DNA of 64,000 nucleotides from JALOLG01 sp963722415 (GCA_963722415.1 CAVRNI010000046.1:1-64000); one strand, 5' to 3'; counted from the first letter of the stretch, positions 28,245 to 38,820 are shown. Translations and numbers: made by a program. The notes: generated by a model not told the origin, from the letters alone.

Positions 28245-29225
28245 TCACGCGACCAGGCCGACATCGGCCGCCAGGTCGGCGAGCTCGGCGACGAACTCGG
28301 TCGTGTGGCGGAGGAGGTCGAACACGACGAGGTCGGGTCGGAAGGCGGCGACCGTCGCCGCCAGCCGTTCGATCACGACGTCGCGTGTGCCCGTGATCGA
28401 GTAGGCGTCGATCACGGACTGTGGGACCAGCGGGGCGGTGGCGGCCAGTCCCTCGTGCTGCAGCGTCTCGCGAATTCGCCGGACCTGTTCCTCGGTCACG
28501 CCGAGGCGCTGTTGCAGGGCGGGCGGCATGTCGACGGTCATGAACGCGAAGTACGGACGGATGTGCTCGAAGCCCTCGTCGGTCCACGCGGCCATCGGTG
28601 ACCACACGATCAGCGGGTCGCGTCCGTCGGCGCGAGCGGCCTCGCGTACCTCGGTGGCCAGACCGGGCAGTCGCTCGAGCGGCTTGCCGGCGACGAGCAC
28701 CCAGTCGGCTCGTGTCTTCGCGAATCCCTCGGCGCGCGGGCCACGACCGGTGATCGCGATCGGGAGCCGGCCCGGCGACCACGGGATCGCGGCACCGACG
28801 GTTCGGAACGTTCCGTCGTGATCGACGGATCGACCGGCGAGCAGCCCGTCGATCACGTCAACGGACTCGACGAGCGACGTGAAGGGACGCGCCGGCCGCA
28901 ACCCCATCGGGCCGAACACCATCGTGCCGCCGGCGCCGAGCCCCACGACGACCCGTCCCGGGGCGACCTCGGCGAGCGAGGCGAACGCGGCGGCGGTTGC
29001 CACCGGATGGCGGCTGTGCGGGTTCGTGATCCCGGTGGCGAGCAGGATCCGCTCCGTCGCCAGCGCCATCGCGGTCAGCGTGACGTAGACGTCGCGGTCG
29101 GTTCCCTCGTCGGGCACGATCACGACCGCCGCACCACGCTGCTCGGCGGCCGCGGCGAGCTCGGCCAGCAGGGGGACCGGGACGACGGCGTGGACGTACG
29201 CCCCCCACCTGGCTCGATCGACCAT
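28245..29225 (-). CDS. LLM-class F420-dependent oxidoreductase
   Basis: A 326-residue luciferase-like protein. VVIVPDEGTDRDVYVTLTAMALATERILLATGITNPHSRHP and APGRVVVGLGAGG (each shown only by its ends) are typical of the F420-dependent methylene-H4MPT-reductase-like branch. LPIAITGRGPRAEGFA and the C-terminal FRPDLVVFDLL helix also fit. It converges with the other LLM gene across 14 bases and ends a plus/minus pair; it is not in an obvious operon. Confidence 0.82.
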   Translation of the reverse strand: MVDRARWGAYVHAVVPVPLLAELAAAAEQRGAAVVIVPDEGTDRDVYVTLTAMALATERILLATGITNPHSRHPVATAAAFASLAEVAPGRVVVGLGAGGTMVFGPMGLRPARPFTSLVESVDVIDGLLAGRSVDHDGTFRTVGAAIPWSPGRLPIAITGRGPRAEGFAKTRADWVLVAGKPLERLPGLATEVREAARADGRDPLIVWSPMAAWTDEGFEHIRPYFAFMTVDMPPALQQRLGVTEEQVRRIRETLQHEGLAATAPLVPQSVIDAYSITGTRDVVIERLAATVAAFRPDLVVFDLLRHTTEFVAELADLAADVGLVA

Positions 29226-29260
29226 GGGCGCCGATCCTAGGGCTCGTCCGCGACCGCTCG

Positions 29261-30169
29261 TCAGTGGATCGGGTGCGCCGGTCGCGTCGGTCTGCTCGTG
29301 CGGTGCGGGGCGTGGCGGTGCGATCGGGCGGTGCGGACGACGCTGGTGAACGCGAGGACACAGAAGAACACGATCACCGACGTCAGCGCCATCGTCGCCC
29401 CGGCGGCCGTGCGGTGGTGCCAGCTGACGAGGAGACCGACGACAGCGGCCAACGAACCGAGTCCGATCGAGATCAGCATGATCGTCGGGACGCGGCGACC
29501 GATGAGGCTCGCGGCGGCCGGTGGCGCGACGAGGAAGGCGAACACCAGCAGGTTGCCGACCGACTCGAAGGACGACACGATCGCGATCGCGACGAGGGCG
29601 AGCAACGCGGCGTTGGCGAGACGCGGGCGCAGCCCGAGCACGCTGGCCAGCGTCTCGTCGAACGTCATCACGAGAAAGGCGCGGTAGAAGACGATCACCC
29701 CGCCGACCGCGATCGCGGCCGCGATCGCCTGACGGGTGATGTCGTCGTTCGTCACGCCCGCGACCGACCCGAACAAGAACCGGTTCAGGTCGCCGGTGTA
29801 CGACGCTCGCTGGGTCGACATCACCACCACCGCCAGGGCGAGGAACCCGACGAACAGCACGCCGATCGAGGCGTCGTCGGGGAGCGGGCTGTGCGACCGG
29901 ATGAGGCTGATCCCGCCCACCATCGCACCCGCCGCGATCAGCGCGCCGAGCGTGGTGCTCTGGCCGATGATGAAGGCGATCGCGATGCCGGGCAGCACAC
30001 CGTGGGCGAGGGCGTCACCGAGGAAGCTCATCCCGCGCAGCACGACCCACGTTCCGACCATCGACGTCGTGATGACGGTGAGCAGACCCGCCACGAGCGC
30101 GTCGCGCATGAACCCGTTGTCGACGAACGGCTCGACCCACCACGACCACGGGTCACTCAGCCACGTCAT
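29261..30169 (-). CDS. znuB: zinc/manganese ABC transporter permease
   Basis: A 302-residue ABC-3 family permease with about eight membrane helices. Family segments are DALVAGLLTVITTSMVGTWVVLRGMSFLGDALAHGVLPG (given by its ends) and FSxExA-like MTFDETLASVLGLRP. The His-rich C-terminal tail (RSHRHAPHRTSRP) may bind metal. The ATG overlaps the stop of the binding-protein gene. With the divergent ATPase and Fur-family regulator it completes a zinc uptake system; zinc is inferred from the regulator type and operator. Confidence 0.9.
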   Translation of the reverse strand: MTWLSDPWSWWVEPFVDNGFMRDALVAGLLTVITTSMVGTWVVLRGMSFLGDALAHGVLPGIAIAFIIGQSTTLGALIAAGAMVGGISLIRSHSPLPDDASIGVLFVGFLALAVVVMSTQRASYTGDLNRFLFGSVAGVTNDDITRQAIAAAIAVGGVIVFYRAFLVMTFDETLASVLGLRPRLANAALLALVAIAIVSSFESVGNLLVFAFLVAPPAAASLIGRRVPTIMLISIGLGSLAAVVGLLVSWHHRTAAGATMALTSVIVFFCVLAFTSVVRTARSHRHAPHRTSRPTRPAHPIH

Positions 30170-31095
30170 GACAGGGCGTCGACGATCAGTCGGGCATCGG
30201 TCGACAGCAGGCCAAGGTACGTGTCGGCACCCGATTCGCTGGGTCCCAGCGAGTCGGTGAACAGCGTGACCACCTCGACGTCGCCGACCGCGGTCGCGAG
30301 GGCCTCGGCCTCGACGCTCGAGTGCTGGGCCTCGGCGAAGACGGCGGGCACGTCGGCCTCCTCGATGAGACGCACGAGCGCTTCGAGGTCGGCGGCATTC
30401 GCCTCGGCGAGCGTCGACGGCGACGGGATGACGGCGCCGAGCACCTCGAAACCGTAATGCTCGGCGAAATACCCGAGCGCCTCGTGGTTGGTCACCAGCT
30501 TGCGACGATCTGCCGGCAGCGTGTCCAGGAGTCCCGCAACCTCGGCATCGGTGGCGGCGATCGCGGCCTGGTAGTCGTCGAGGCACGCGTCGACGCGACC
30601 GGCGTCGAGCCCGGCGCGTGTGACGAGGGCGTCGCGAAGCGCTGGCAGCGCGGCGGACACGCGCGTCGGATCGAACCAGACATGCGGATCGCCCTCCACA
30701 TGCTCCGGATCGTCGCTCGCGAGCGGTGTCATCTCGTCGGCGAAGCGGAAGACCGGCGTTCCGTGCTCTGCGGCGGCGTCGATCGTGTCCTCCAGCGACT
30801 CCTCGAGCAGCAGGCCGTTGGCGACGATGAGGTCGGCATCCTCCAGCACCTGACGGTCGCGCAGCGACGGCTCGAACGAGTGCGGATCACCACCGATCGG
30901 GATGACGGTCTCGATCTCGGCCAGCCCGTCACATGCCACATGGCCCGTGACGTCGGCCCAGATGCTCGTCGTGGCGACGATCACCGGTGCGTCGGTGCCG
31001 GAACTCGCTCCGCTCGTCGTGTCGCCGCCGCACGCCGTCAGAGCCGCGCCGAGCCCAGTCATGAGCGCGAGTGCGGTGCGGTACCGTCGCTGCAT
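30166..31095 (-). CDS. znuA: zinc ABC transporter substrate-binding lipoprotein
   Basis: A 309-residue cluster A-I metal-binding protein. Signal peptide with lipobox LTAC (Cys22). Metal-ligand segments in order: GGDPHSFEP, EGDPHVWFDP and LVTNHEALGYFAEHYGF. The central helix and AEANAADLEALVRLIEEADV are typical of ZnuA/TroA proteins. The usual His-rich acidic loop is short (PLASDDPEHVEGDPH). The ATG at 31095 lies 54 bases from the divergent ATPase start; a shared operator occupies the interval. Confidence 0.9.
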   Translation of the reverse strand: MQRRYRTALALMTGLGAALTACGGDTTSGASSGTDAPVIVATTSIWADVTGHVACDGLAEIETVIPIGGDPHSFEPSLRDRQVLEDADLIVANGLLLEESLEDTIDAAAEHGTPVFRFADEMTPLASDDPEHVEGDPHVWFDPTRVSAALPALRDALVTRAGLDAGRVDACLDDYQAAIAATDAEVAGLLDTLPADRRKLVTNHEALGYFAEHYGFEVLGAVIPSPSTLAEANAADLEALVRLIEEADVPAVFAEAQHSSVEAEALATAVGDVEVVTLFTDSLGPSESGADTYLGLLSTDARLIVDALS

Positions 31096-31129
31096 TGCGG
31101 CCTTCCTGGTCAGACGCTCGGATCTGAAA

Positions 31130-31160
31130 CTATACTGGGAGTCATTCCCATGACCAACGA
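31130..31160. promoter_or_regulatory. divergent znuA/znuC promoters with a Zur-like palindrome
   Basis: A perfect inverted repeat TGGGA-GTCAT-TCCCA spans 31136-31150 and ends on the znuC ATG. It fits the actinobacterial Zur pattern TGxxAxTxATTxxCA. Minus-strand znuA promoter: -35 TTGGTC, 17 bases, -10 TATAGT, with the palindrome between the two boxes. Plus strand: TATACT at 31131-31136 just before the palindrome, giving znuC a very short leader. Binding of Zur would block both promoters. Confidence 0.72.
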
Positions 31161-31990
31161 GACCGGAACGTCGACGCTCCACGGGACCGAGCTCGCGCGG
31201 CTGGCGGCCGCGTCGGTCCGGTTCGGCGACGTGCTCGCGCTCGCGCCGACCGATCTCACCGTCTTCGCCTCGACCTCGATGGCGCTGGTGGGGGCCAACG
31301 GGAGCGGCAAGAGCACGTTGCTCAAGCTGCTCGCCGGTCTGATCTCGCCCTCGCAGGGTCGGGTCGCAGCGCGCCGACGGTGTCGGCGTCGCGTTCGTCG
31401 CCCAGCAGCACGGACATCATCGCTGGCTGCCGCTGATGGTCGACGAGGTGCTGCGCATGGGGACGTACCGCGGCCGTCCGCTCGTGCAGCGCATCCGGTC
31501 CGCGCAGCGCGCCGAGCTCGATGCGATCGCCGACCGCCTCGAGGTCGGCGATCTCCGCCGGCGGGCGTTCGGCGAACTGTCGGGCGGCCAGCGTCAGCGG
31601 GTGCTCGTGGCGCAGGCCCTGATCGGTTCGCCGCGGCTGCTGCTGCTCGATGAGCCGATCACCGGGCTCGACCTGGCGAGTCAGCAGCGGATCCTGACGG
31701 TGATCGGGGAAGAGGTCGCCGGCGGGTCGGCAGTCGTGTACTCGACGCACCATCTCGAAGAGGCGCGCCGTGCCGAGCGGGTCGTCCTCCTCGCCGGCGA
31801 GGTGGTCGCGGCCGGCCCGCCGTCAGAGGTTCTGCGCGCCGACCTGCTGGCGCTCGCGTTCGGTGGGCGGGTGCTGCGGATCGACGACGGGGCGATGCTG
31901 GTCGACGACCACGGGCATGGCGTGCACGACGGGAGCGACCACGCCCACATCGACGGAGCGCACCATTTGCCCGCCAATGAGTCGACGTAG
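31150..31990 (+). pseudogene. znuC: zinc ABC transporter ATP-binding protein, +1 frameshift
   Basis: About 280 residues when repaired. The first frame has Walker A VGANGSGKST and LLAGLISPSQG. After an extra base near 31370 (GCAGCGCGCCGAC) the next frame gives GVGVAFVAQQH (Q-loop), LPLMVDEVLRMGTYRGRP, signature ELSGGQRQRV, Walker B LLLLDEPITGLD, H-loop STHHLEEA, and a His-rich C terminus with DHGHGVHDGSDHAHIDGAHH. The His/Asp-rich tail suits a zinc transporter. The gene is probably intact in the organism. It is directly followed by the Zur gene. Confidence 0.82.
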
Positions 31991-32007
31991 CGTGGCGCGG
32001 TAGCGTG

Positions 32008-32460
32008 ATGACTCCGATGGGGAGCAACGTCGAACTCCACCGCACCGTCCGCGAACGGTTGTCAGACCGCGAACAGCGCTACACCACGGGGCGGCGCCGG
32101 ATCGTCGACGTGCTCGTCGCGGCGGAAGGCCCGGTCACGTTGCCCGAGTTGCTGACCAAGCAACCGGTGCTCTCGCAGAGCTCCGCGTACCGCAACCTGT
32201 CGATCATGGAAGAGGCCGGCATCGTCCGGCGGTTGGTCCACGGCGCCGAGCACGCGCACTACGAGCTCGCCGAGGACCTGACCCAGCACCACCACCACCT
32301 CATCTGCGAGAACTGCGGGCTGATCCGCGACATCACGCTCACCCCGCGCCTCGAGCGCTCGCTCGACTCGGCGTTCGACGGAGTGGCGCGTGCCGAGGGT
32401 TTCTCGCCGCGACACCACGCGATCGACATCTACGGCCACTGCGCCGACTGCGCCGCCTGA
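32008..32460 (+). CDS. zur: Fur-family regulator, Zur type
   Basis: A 150-residue Fur-family repressor. A winged helix covers residues 1-90 (GRRRIVDVLVAAEGPVTLPELL, SSAYRNLSIMEEAGIVRRL). The dimerisation and metal part begins HHHHLICENCGLIRD and ends HCADC, giving the two CxxC pairs of the structural zinc site. The high His content and its place downstream of znuC identify it as Zur rather than Fur. Translation could start at GTG 32005, ATG 32008 or ATG 32017. It probably autoregulates through the 31136-31150 palindrome. Confidence 0.88.
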   Translation: MTPMGSNVELHRTVRERLSDREQRYTTGRRRIVDVLVAAEGPVTLPELLTKQPVLSQSSAYRNLSIMEEAGIVRRLVHGAEHAHYELAEDLTQHHHHLICENCGLIRDITLTPRLERSLDSAFDGVARAEGFSPRHHAIDIYGHCADCAA

Positions 32461-32484
32461 GCAGGGGCGGGGCAGGCTGAGGTG

Positions 32485-33855
32485 ATGGACAACGGGTCCG
32501 AGTCGGACGTCGACGTGCTGCACGCGGCGATCGCCGCCGCGCTCGAGTACGCGGCGTCGATCGACGGCCGCCGGGTCGCGCCGGACGGCCAGGCAGTGGC
32601 GGCGCTGGCCGCCTTCGACGAGCCGCTGCCCGACGTCGGCCGCGACGAGCTGGAGACGCTGCAACTGCTGCACGACGTGGGGAGCCCGGCAACCGTCGCC
32701 AGCACCGGTGCTCGGTACTTCGGCTTCGTGAACGGCGCCACGTATCCGGTCGCGCTCGGCAGTTCGTGGCTGGTGAGCGCCTGGGACCAGAACACCGCGC
32801 TCCCGGTGATGTCACCGGTGGCGGCCACGCTGCACGACGTCGTCGAGGGGTGGCTCGTCGATCTCCTCGGCCTCCCGGCCGGCACCGGGGTCGCGTTCGT
32901 CACCGGGGCGACGGTCGCCAACGCCTCCTGCCTCGCCGCCGCCCGGGACGCGTTGCTCGCCGAACGCGGCTGGGACGTCCAGTCCGACGGGCTGTTCGGC
33001 GCGCCCGAGATCCAGGTCGTCATCGGCGAACGCGCCCACTCCACGTTGTCGAAGTCGCTCGGCCTCGTGGGGCTCGGCCGGACGCGTGTCGTCGTCGTTC
33101 CCGCCGACGACCAGGGACGACTGCGTGCCGAACTGCTGCCCGACATCGACGGACCGGTATTGCTGTGCGCCCAGGCGGGTGAGGTCAACAGCGGCGCGTT
33201 CGACCCGTTCGACGAGATCGCCGACTGGCTGGCAGAGCGATCGGGATGGTTGCACGTCGACGGTGCGTTCGGCATGTGGGCGCTCGCCGACCCGAGCCGG
33301 GCCGATCTCGTGCGTGGCCTCGACCGGGCCGATTCGTGGGCGACCGACGCCCACAAGTGGTTGAACGTGACCTACGACTGTGGCATCGCGTTCGTCCGCC
33401 GGCCCGCCGACCTGCGGCGCACGTTCGCCGCGTCGGCCGGGTACCTACCGCCCGACGTGGGCTTCGAGGCGATGCACCACACACCTCAGTCGTCGCAACG
33501 CGCCCGCCAGGTCGAGGTGTGGTCGGTGCTGCGGACGCTGGGTCGCCGAGGCGTCGCCGAGCTGATCACCCGCGCGTGCGACGCGGCGACGACGATCGCG
33601 GCGCGGCTGCGCGCCGGAGGTCTCTCGATCCTCAACGACGTGGTGCTGAACCAGGTGCTCGTGCGGTTGGTCGACGGCCCGACCACCGAGGCGTTGATCG
33701 CCGAGATCCAGTCCGACGGCCGGATCTGGTGCGGGCCGACCCAATGGGGCGGCGCGACGGCGATGCGGATCAGCGTGTCGTCATGGAAGACCGACCTCGA
33801 CGACGCGGTGTTCGCCGCCGACGTGATCCTGGAGTGCGCAGATCGCGTTCGTTAG
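32485..33855 (+). CDS. PLP-dependent decarboxylase/aspartate aminotransferase-fold protein
   Basis: A 456-residue group II decarboxylase-like protein. FVTGATVANASCLAAARDALL is the cofactor-phosphate loop, WLHVDGAFGMW carries the Asp that pairs with the pyridine nitrogen, and TDAHKWLN contains the Schiff-base lysine. Similar proteins are tyrosine/aromatic amino-acid or glutamate decarboxylases; the substrate is not determined. GTG 32482 is an alternative start. The 3' end touches the convergent uridine kinase (4-base overlap). Confidence 0.85.
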   Translation: MDNGSESDVDVLHAAIAAALEYAASIDGRRVAPDGQAVAALAAFDEPLPDVGRDELETLQLLHDVGSPATVASTGARYFGFVNGATYPVALGSSWLVSAWDQNTALPVMSPVAATLHDVVEGWLVDLLGLPAGTGVAFVTGATVANASCLAAARDALLAERGWDVQSDGLFGAPEIQVVIGERAHSTLSKSLGLVGLGRTRVVVVPADDQGRLRAELLPDIDGPVLLCAQAGEVNSGAFDPFDEIADWLAERSGWLHVDGAFGMWALADPSRADLVRGLDRADSWATDAHKWLNVTYDCGIAFVRRPADLRRTFAASAGYLPPDVGFEAMHHTPQSSQRARQVEVWSVLRTLGRRGVAELITRACDAATTIAARLRAGGLSILNDVVLNQVLVRLVDGPTTEALIAEIQSDGRIWCGPTQWGGATAMRISVSSWKTDLDDAVFAADVILECADRVR

Positions 33856-34508
33856 GAGCCGAGCTCGGCGCCCTCGGGCGAGAAGGCGAGCTCGCGGATC
33901 CGGGCCAGCAACACCTCGATGGCCGGTCGGTTGAGTCCGCCTTCGGGGATGATCACGTCGGCGTAGCGCTTGCTCGGCTCGATGAAACGTTCGTGGCTCG
34001 GCCGCACGGTCGTGAGGTACTGCTCGATGATGTTCTCCGGCGTGCGCCCGCGCTCGGCGACGTCGCGCCGGAGCCGTCTGATCAGGCGCAGGTCGGCGGG
34101 GGTGTCGATGAAGATCTTGAGGTCGAACCGCTCGCGCAGCGTCGGCTCCCACAGCACGAGGATCCCCTCGACGACCACGATGCGGGCCGGCGTGACGATC
34201 CGCACGTCCTTCGAGCGATCGTGGATGGCGTAGTCGTAGACGGGCACCGGCACCGACGCCCCAGCCACCAGCGCCGCGAGATGGTCGTTCATCAACGGCC
34301 AGTCGAACGCGTCGGGATGGTCGTAGTTGGCGGCGCGGCGCTGCTCCATCGTCTCGTGGGGACGCTCGACGTAGTAGGAGTCGAGCTTGATCAGCGACAG
34401 GTGGCCGACGCCCGTGAGCTCGACCAGGCGCTCGGCGATCGTGGTCTTGCCCGAGCTCGATCCGCCCGCGACACCGATCAAGAACGGTCGGTGGTCGAGC
34501 GAATCCAT
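33852..34508 (-). CDS. udk: uridine kinase
   Basis: A 218-residue P-loop kinase: GVAGGSSSGKTT Walker A, LDSYYVERPHE substrate loop, NYDHPDAFDW, VVVEGILVLWE Walker B, and IFIDTPADLRLIRRLRRDVAERGR lid region. These are the signatures of uridine/cytidine kinase, which phosphorylates uridine to UMP in pyrimidine salvage. ATG 34508 removes a Pro/Arg-rich extension. It is divergent from the DUF3263 gene across 70 bases. Confidence 0.92.
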   Translation of the reverse strand: MDSLDHRPFLIGVAGGSSSGKTTIAERLVELTGVGHLSLIKLDSYYVERPHETMEQRRAANYDHPDAFDWPLMNDHLAALVAGASVPVPVYDYAIHDRSKDVRIVTPARIVVVEGILVLWEPTLRERFDLKIFIDTPADLRLIRRLRRDVAERGRTPENIIEQYLTTVRPSHERFIEPSKRYADVIIPEGGLNRPAIEVLLARIRELAFSPEGAELGS

Positions 34509-34578
34509 CGGGTGAACGATAGGTGAGCGCGGGCGAGGGTGCTTGTGTCGCACCTCCCCTGACGGCGAAGCTGTCGTC

Positions 34579-34839
34579 GTGATCAGCGAACGCCATCAGG
34601 CCATGCTCGAGTTCGAACGCACGTGGTGGAACCACGACGAGCCGAAAGAAGTCCTGATCCGCGCGCAATTCCAGTGTTCGGCCGACGACTACTATGCCGA
34701 GTTGAACGATCTGGTCGCACAGCCTGGGGCGATGGAACACGATCCACTCGTGGTCCGTCGGCTGCAGCGGCATCGCCTTCGGCGGCGCCGTGAACGGCTC
34801 GAGACCGGCACGGATGGCCAGGGAGGCGCAGACGCATGA
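34579..34839 (+). CDS. DUF3263 protein
   Basis: An 86-residue protein matching DUF3263, a small actinobacterial helical protein: MLEFERTWWNHDEPKEVLI and FQCSADDYYAELNDLV (residues in short family blocks), then an Arg-rich tail. GTG 34579 removes an upstream stretch without homology. It overlaps the start of the LytR_C gene by ATGA; this pair recurs in actinobacteria. Function unknown, possibly DNA binding. Confidence 0.82.
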   Translation: MISERHQAMLEFERTWWNHDEPKEVLIRAQFQCSADDYYAELNDLVAQPGAMEHDPLVVRRLQRHRLRRRRERLETGTDGQGGADA

Positions 34840-35548
34840 GCACCGACGTACCTGAGGGGGCCGGGCCGGGCCCCGTTGGCCGCCGTCCACGCGCCGGCGA
34901 CGGCGGTGCGCCCGCCAGCGGCGCGCTGGCCATCGTGCTGGCGATCGTCGCGGTCGTCGCCGGGTTCCTGATCCTGCGGTCGATCAACGACGACGACGAC
35001 GGCGATGCCGGCGAGACGCCGACCGATTCCGTCGCGTCGAGCGACTCCGGGACGGTGACCACCATCGGGAGCGTCACGACGGTTGCGGTCGTGACGACGA
35101 CCACCGAGCCGCCGCTGATCCTCGACCCGGCGGTGACCGTCATCGTCGCCAACGCCAGCAACGTCAACGGCTCGGCGGCGCAGATGTCGCGTGCCCTTGG
35201 CGTCGTCGGCTACACGATGGGGGAGCCGACCAACAAGGCGGCCTCGCAGTCGGTCAGCTCGAAACGTCCGTCATCTACTTCGATCCGGCGGTGCCCAACG
35301 CCGAACAGGTCGCGGGCTCCGTCGCCCGATCGCTCGGCGGGGTCGATTCGATCGCCGCGGTCGTCGTGCCCGCGCCGACCGAGTCGGGCGAGCTCGGCGG
35401 TGCCGGGGTGCTCGTGATGCTCGGCATCGACAAGGCGGGCAAGACGCTCGACGAGCTGACCGGGACGGTCACCGCCGACACCACCGGGACCGGCGCCACC
35501 TCACCGCCGGTGGCGGGCGACACCACGGGCTCGACCACCGCACCCTGA
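34836..35548 (+). pseudogene. LytR C-terminal-domain membrane protein, -1 frameshift
   Basis: About 237 residues after repair. A short Gly/Pro/Arg-rich cytoplasmic part precedes one transmembrane helix (LAIVLAIVAVVAGFLIL). A Thr/Ser-rich linker follows, then a LytR_C domain: VTVIVANASNVNGSAAQMSRALGVVGYTMGEPTN, and after a one-base deletion near 35258, SVIYFDPAVPNAEQVAGSVARSLGG (each given by its ends). LytR_C domains occur in cell-wall-associated proteins. The acidic Thr-rich C terminus is low complexity. Confidence 0.78.
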
Positions 35549-35589
35549 CCGCGCGAGCGGTCCGACCGCGCCAGCTCAGACGTCTCGGC

Positions 35590-36603
35590 TCAGGCGTCGT
35601 CTGCCTGGACGGCCGGCCACCGGTCGGTCAGCACTGCGTGCGCGATCTGTTCGATGCACCACAGCGGTTCGCGCTCGGCGCGCTCGAGTCCGAACCGTTC
35701 GACGAGGGTGGTCGTCGGGATGCGCCGGCGTGCGTCGTCGTCGGCATCCCCCACGATCGCGTGGATCGCGGCGTCGGCTTCGGATGCGTAGGCGGCGACG
35801 CCGCCGACCACCTTGCCCTCGAAGCTCTGCTCGTCGAGGTGTCCCTCCCCGGTGATGACCAGGTCGACTCCGGCGAGCCGATCGGCGAGGTCGATCTCGT
35901 CGGCCACCAACTCGAACCCGGGTACGAGCCGGCCGCCGAGTGCCGCCAGCGCGCCGGCCAGCCCGCCCGCCGCCCCGCCCCCCGGCACCGTCGCGACGTC
36001 GACCCCGTACTCGTCGCGGTACATCTGATGGAGCCGTTCGAGTCGACGCTTCAACAGCGCGACCTGCGCCGGGGTGGCGCCCTTCTGGGGTCCGAACACC
36101 TCGGCGGCGTCGACGAACAAGGTGGTGACGTCGCAGGCGACGAGCAGCTCGACGCGGCGCAGACGCGCCGGGGCGTGGATCGCCCGGAGCGCCCCGAGGC
36201 CGCCGTCGGTCGTCGCCGACCCGCCGAGACCGACGATGATGCGGGTCGCTCCACCGTCGAGAGCGCGATCGATCAGCTCGCCGACGCCGGTGGTGGTGGC
36301 CCCCATCGGGTCGTTGCCGTCGGCTCCACCCGCGAGCACGAGCCCGCTCGCCCGCGCCATCTCGATGATCGCCGTGCCGCGGTGCAGCCGCCAGTCGGCC
36401 TCGACAGCGTCGCCGAGCGGACCGGTCACGACGTTGCGACGGTTGGGCCCGCCGAGCACGTCGAGGAGTCCTTCCCCGCCGTCGGCCAGGGCGATCTCCT
36501 CGCAGTCGTGCCCCAGCTCCCAACACGCGTGACCGATCGCGGCCGCGACGTCGGCGGCCGACGCCGTGCCCCTGAACTTGTCGACCGCGGCCACGACCCG
36601 CAC
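35590..36603 (-). CDS. glxK: glycerate kinase
   Basis: A 337-residue type-1 glycerate 2-kinase family protein: KFRGTASAADVAAAIG, DGGEGLLDVL, then VGLGGSATTDGGLGALRA, VACDVTTLFV, FGPQKGATPAQV, and the late VITGEGHLDEQSFEGK motif. All are signatures of GlxK/GarK. It phosphorylates glycerate in glyoxylate or serine-derived metabolism. The sequence up to the stop is intact. Divergent from the MoaD-like gene. Confidence 0.9.
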   Translation of the reverse strand: MRVVAAVDKFRGTASAADVAAAIGHACWELGHDCEEIALADGGEGLLDVLGGPNRRNVVTGPLGDAVEADWRLHRGTAIIEMARASGLVLAGGADGNDPMGATTTGVGELIDRALDGGATRIIVGLGGSATTDGGLGALRAIHAPARLRRVELLVACDVTTLFVDAAEVFGPQKGATPAQVALLKRRLERLHQMYRDEYGVDVATVPGGGAAGGLAGALAALGGRLVPGFELVADEIDLADRLAGVDLVITGEGHLDEQSFEGKVVGGVAAYASEADAAIHAIVGDADDDARRRIPTTTLVERFGLERAEREPLWCIEQIAHAVLTDRWPAVQADDA

Positions 36604-36659
36604 GCGCGGCGACGCTATCGCCGCGGCTGATACCTGACTGGGGCGGTAGCATTTCGGGC

Positions 36660-36935
36660 ATGGCCGTCACCGTCCGAATCCCCACCACGCTGCGCCCGCT
36701 GTCGGGCGGTGCCAAGCAGATCGAGCTCGAATCCGGCTCGCTGGCCGACGTGATCGCCGCCCTCGAAGCGACCCACCCCGGCTTCCGCGACCGCCTGCTC
36801 GACGACGACGGCGGACTGCGCAAGTTCGTGAACGTGTTCGTCGACGACGACGACGTCCGCTACCTCGACGGTCTCGACACCAAGGTCGCCGACGGCATCA
36901 CAGTCTCGATCATCCCGGCTGTCGCCGGAGGCTGA
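36660..36935 (+). CDS. MoaD/ThiS-family sulfur-carrier protein
   Basis: A 91-residue ubiquitin-fold protein ending in GG (IIPAVAGG), the site that is adenylated and thiocarboxylated in MoaD/ThiS carriers. VTVRIPTTLRPLSGG and LADVIAALEATHPGF match the family. Candidate roles are molybdopterin synthesis (small subunit), thiamin or cysteine (CysO) synthesis. No MoaE or MoeB is adjacent, so the pathway is not decided. A single gene unit upstream of groEL. Confidence 0.82.
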   Translation: MAVTVRIPTTLRPLSGGAKQIELESGSLADVIAALEATHPGFRDRLLDDDGGLRKFVNVFVDDDDVRYLDGLDTKVADGITVSIIPAVAGG

Positions 36936-36958
36936 CGTCCAGCCGCACCCCACCTCCC

Positions 36959-37008
36959 GTTCTGTCTGCGTCAGATTCGCGCCACGGGCAATCTGAAGCA
37001 GACAGAAC
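36959..37008. repeat. palindromic intergenic repeat (copy 1)
   Basis: GTTCTGTCTGC (36959-36969) pairs with GCAGACAGAAC (36998-37008); seven of the next eight inner pairs also match, giving an 18-bp imperfect stem with a 12-base loop. A second copy with the same outer arms lies at 38830-38879, so the two copies flank groEL. They may be terminators or members of a dispersed palindrome family. Confidence 0.7.
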
Positions 37009-37038
37009 CGCCAGGCAACCCGGCGTTGCGTTTGCCCG

Positions 37039-37086
37039 TTAGCACTCTCGCTTGTAGAGTGCTAGCACTCGACCGAGTCGAGTGCT
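37039..37086 (+). promoter_or_regulatory. doubled, overlapping CIRCE operator
   Basis: First element: TTAGCACTC, 9 bases, GAGTGCTAG (37039-37065), the HrcA-binding CIRCE with one base off consensus. Second element: CTAGCACTC (37062-37070), 9 bases, GAGTGCT (37080-37086). The two share CTAG at 37062-37065. The second half-site ends 41 bases before the groEL ATG. HrcA control of groEL is well established for CIRCE sites; doubling suggests cooperative binding. Confidence 0.9.
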
Positions 37087-37127
37087 CACCCGCCCAAGAT
37101 CGCAGACGTCCAACGGAGGACTACTAG

Positions 37128-38751
<1,624 letters not shown>

Positions 38752-38775
38752 GTCCATCCGACTCCCGAATCTCAA

Positions 38776-38801
38776 CGAGCCCGGGCCGAGCGCCGGGCTC
38801 G
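38776..38801 (+). terminator. groEL terminator
   Basis: CGAGCCCGG (38776-38784) pairs with CCGGGCTCG (38793-38801) around an 8-base loop, followed by TT, 25 bases after the groEL stop. Confidence 0.75.
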
Positions 38802-38820
38802 TTCGCGTCTCACACCGGCC

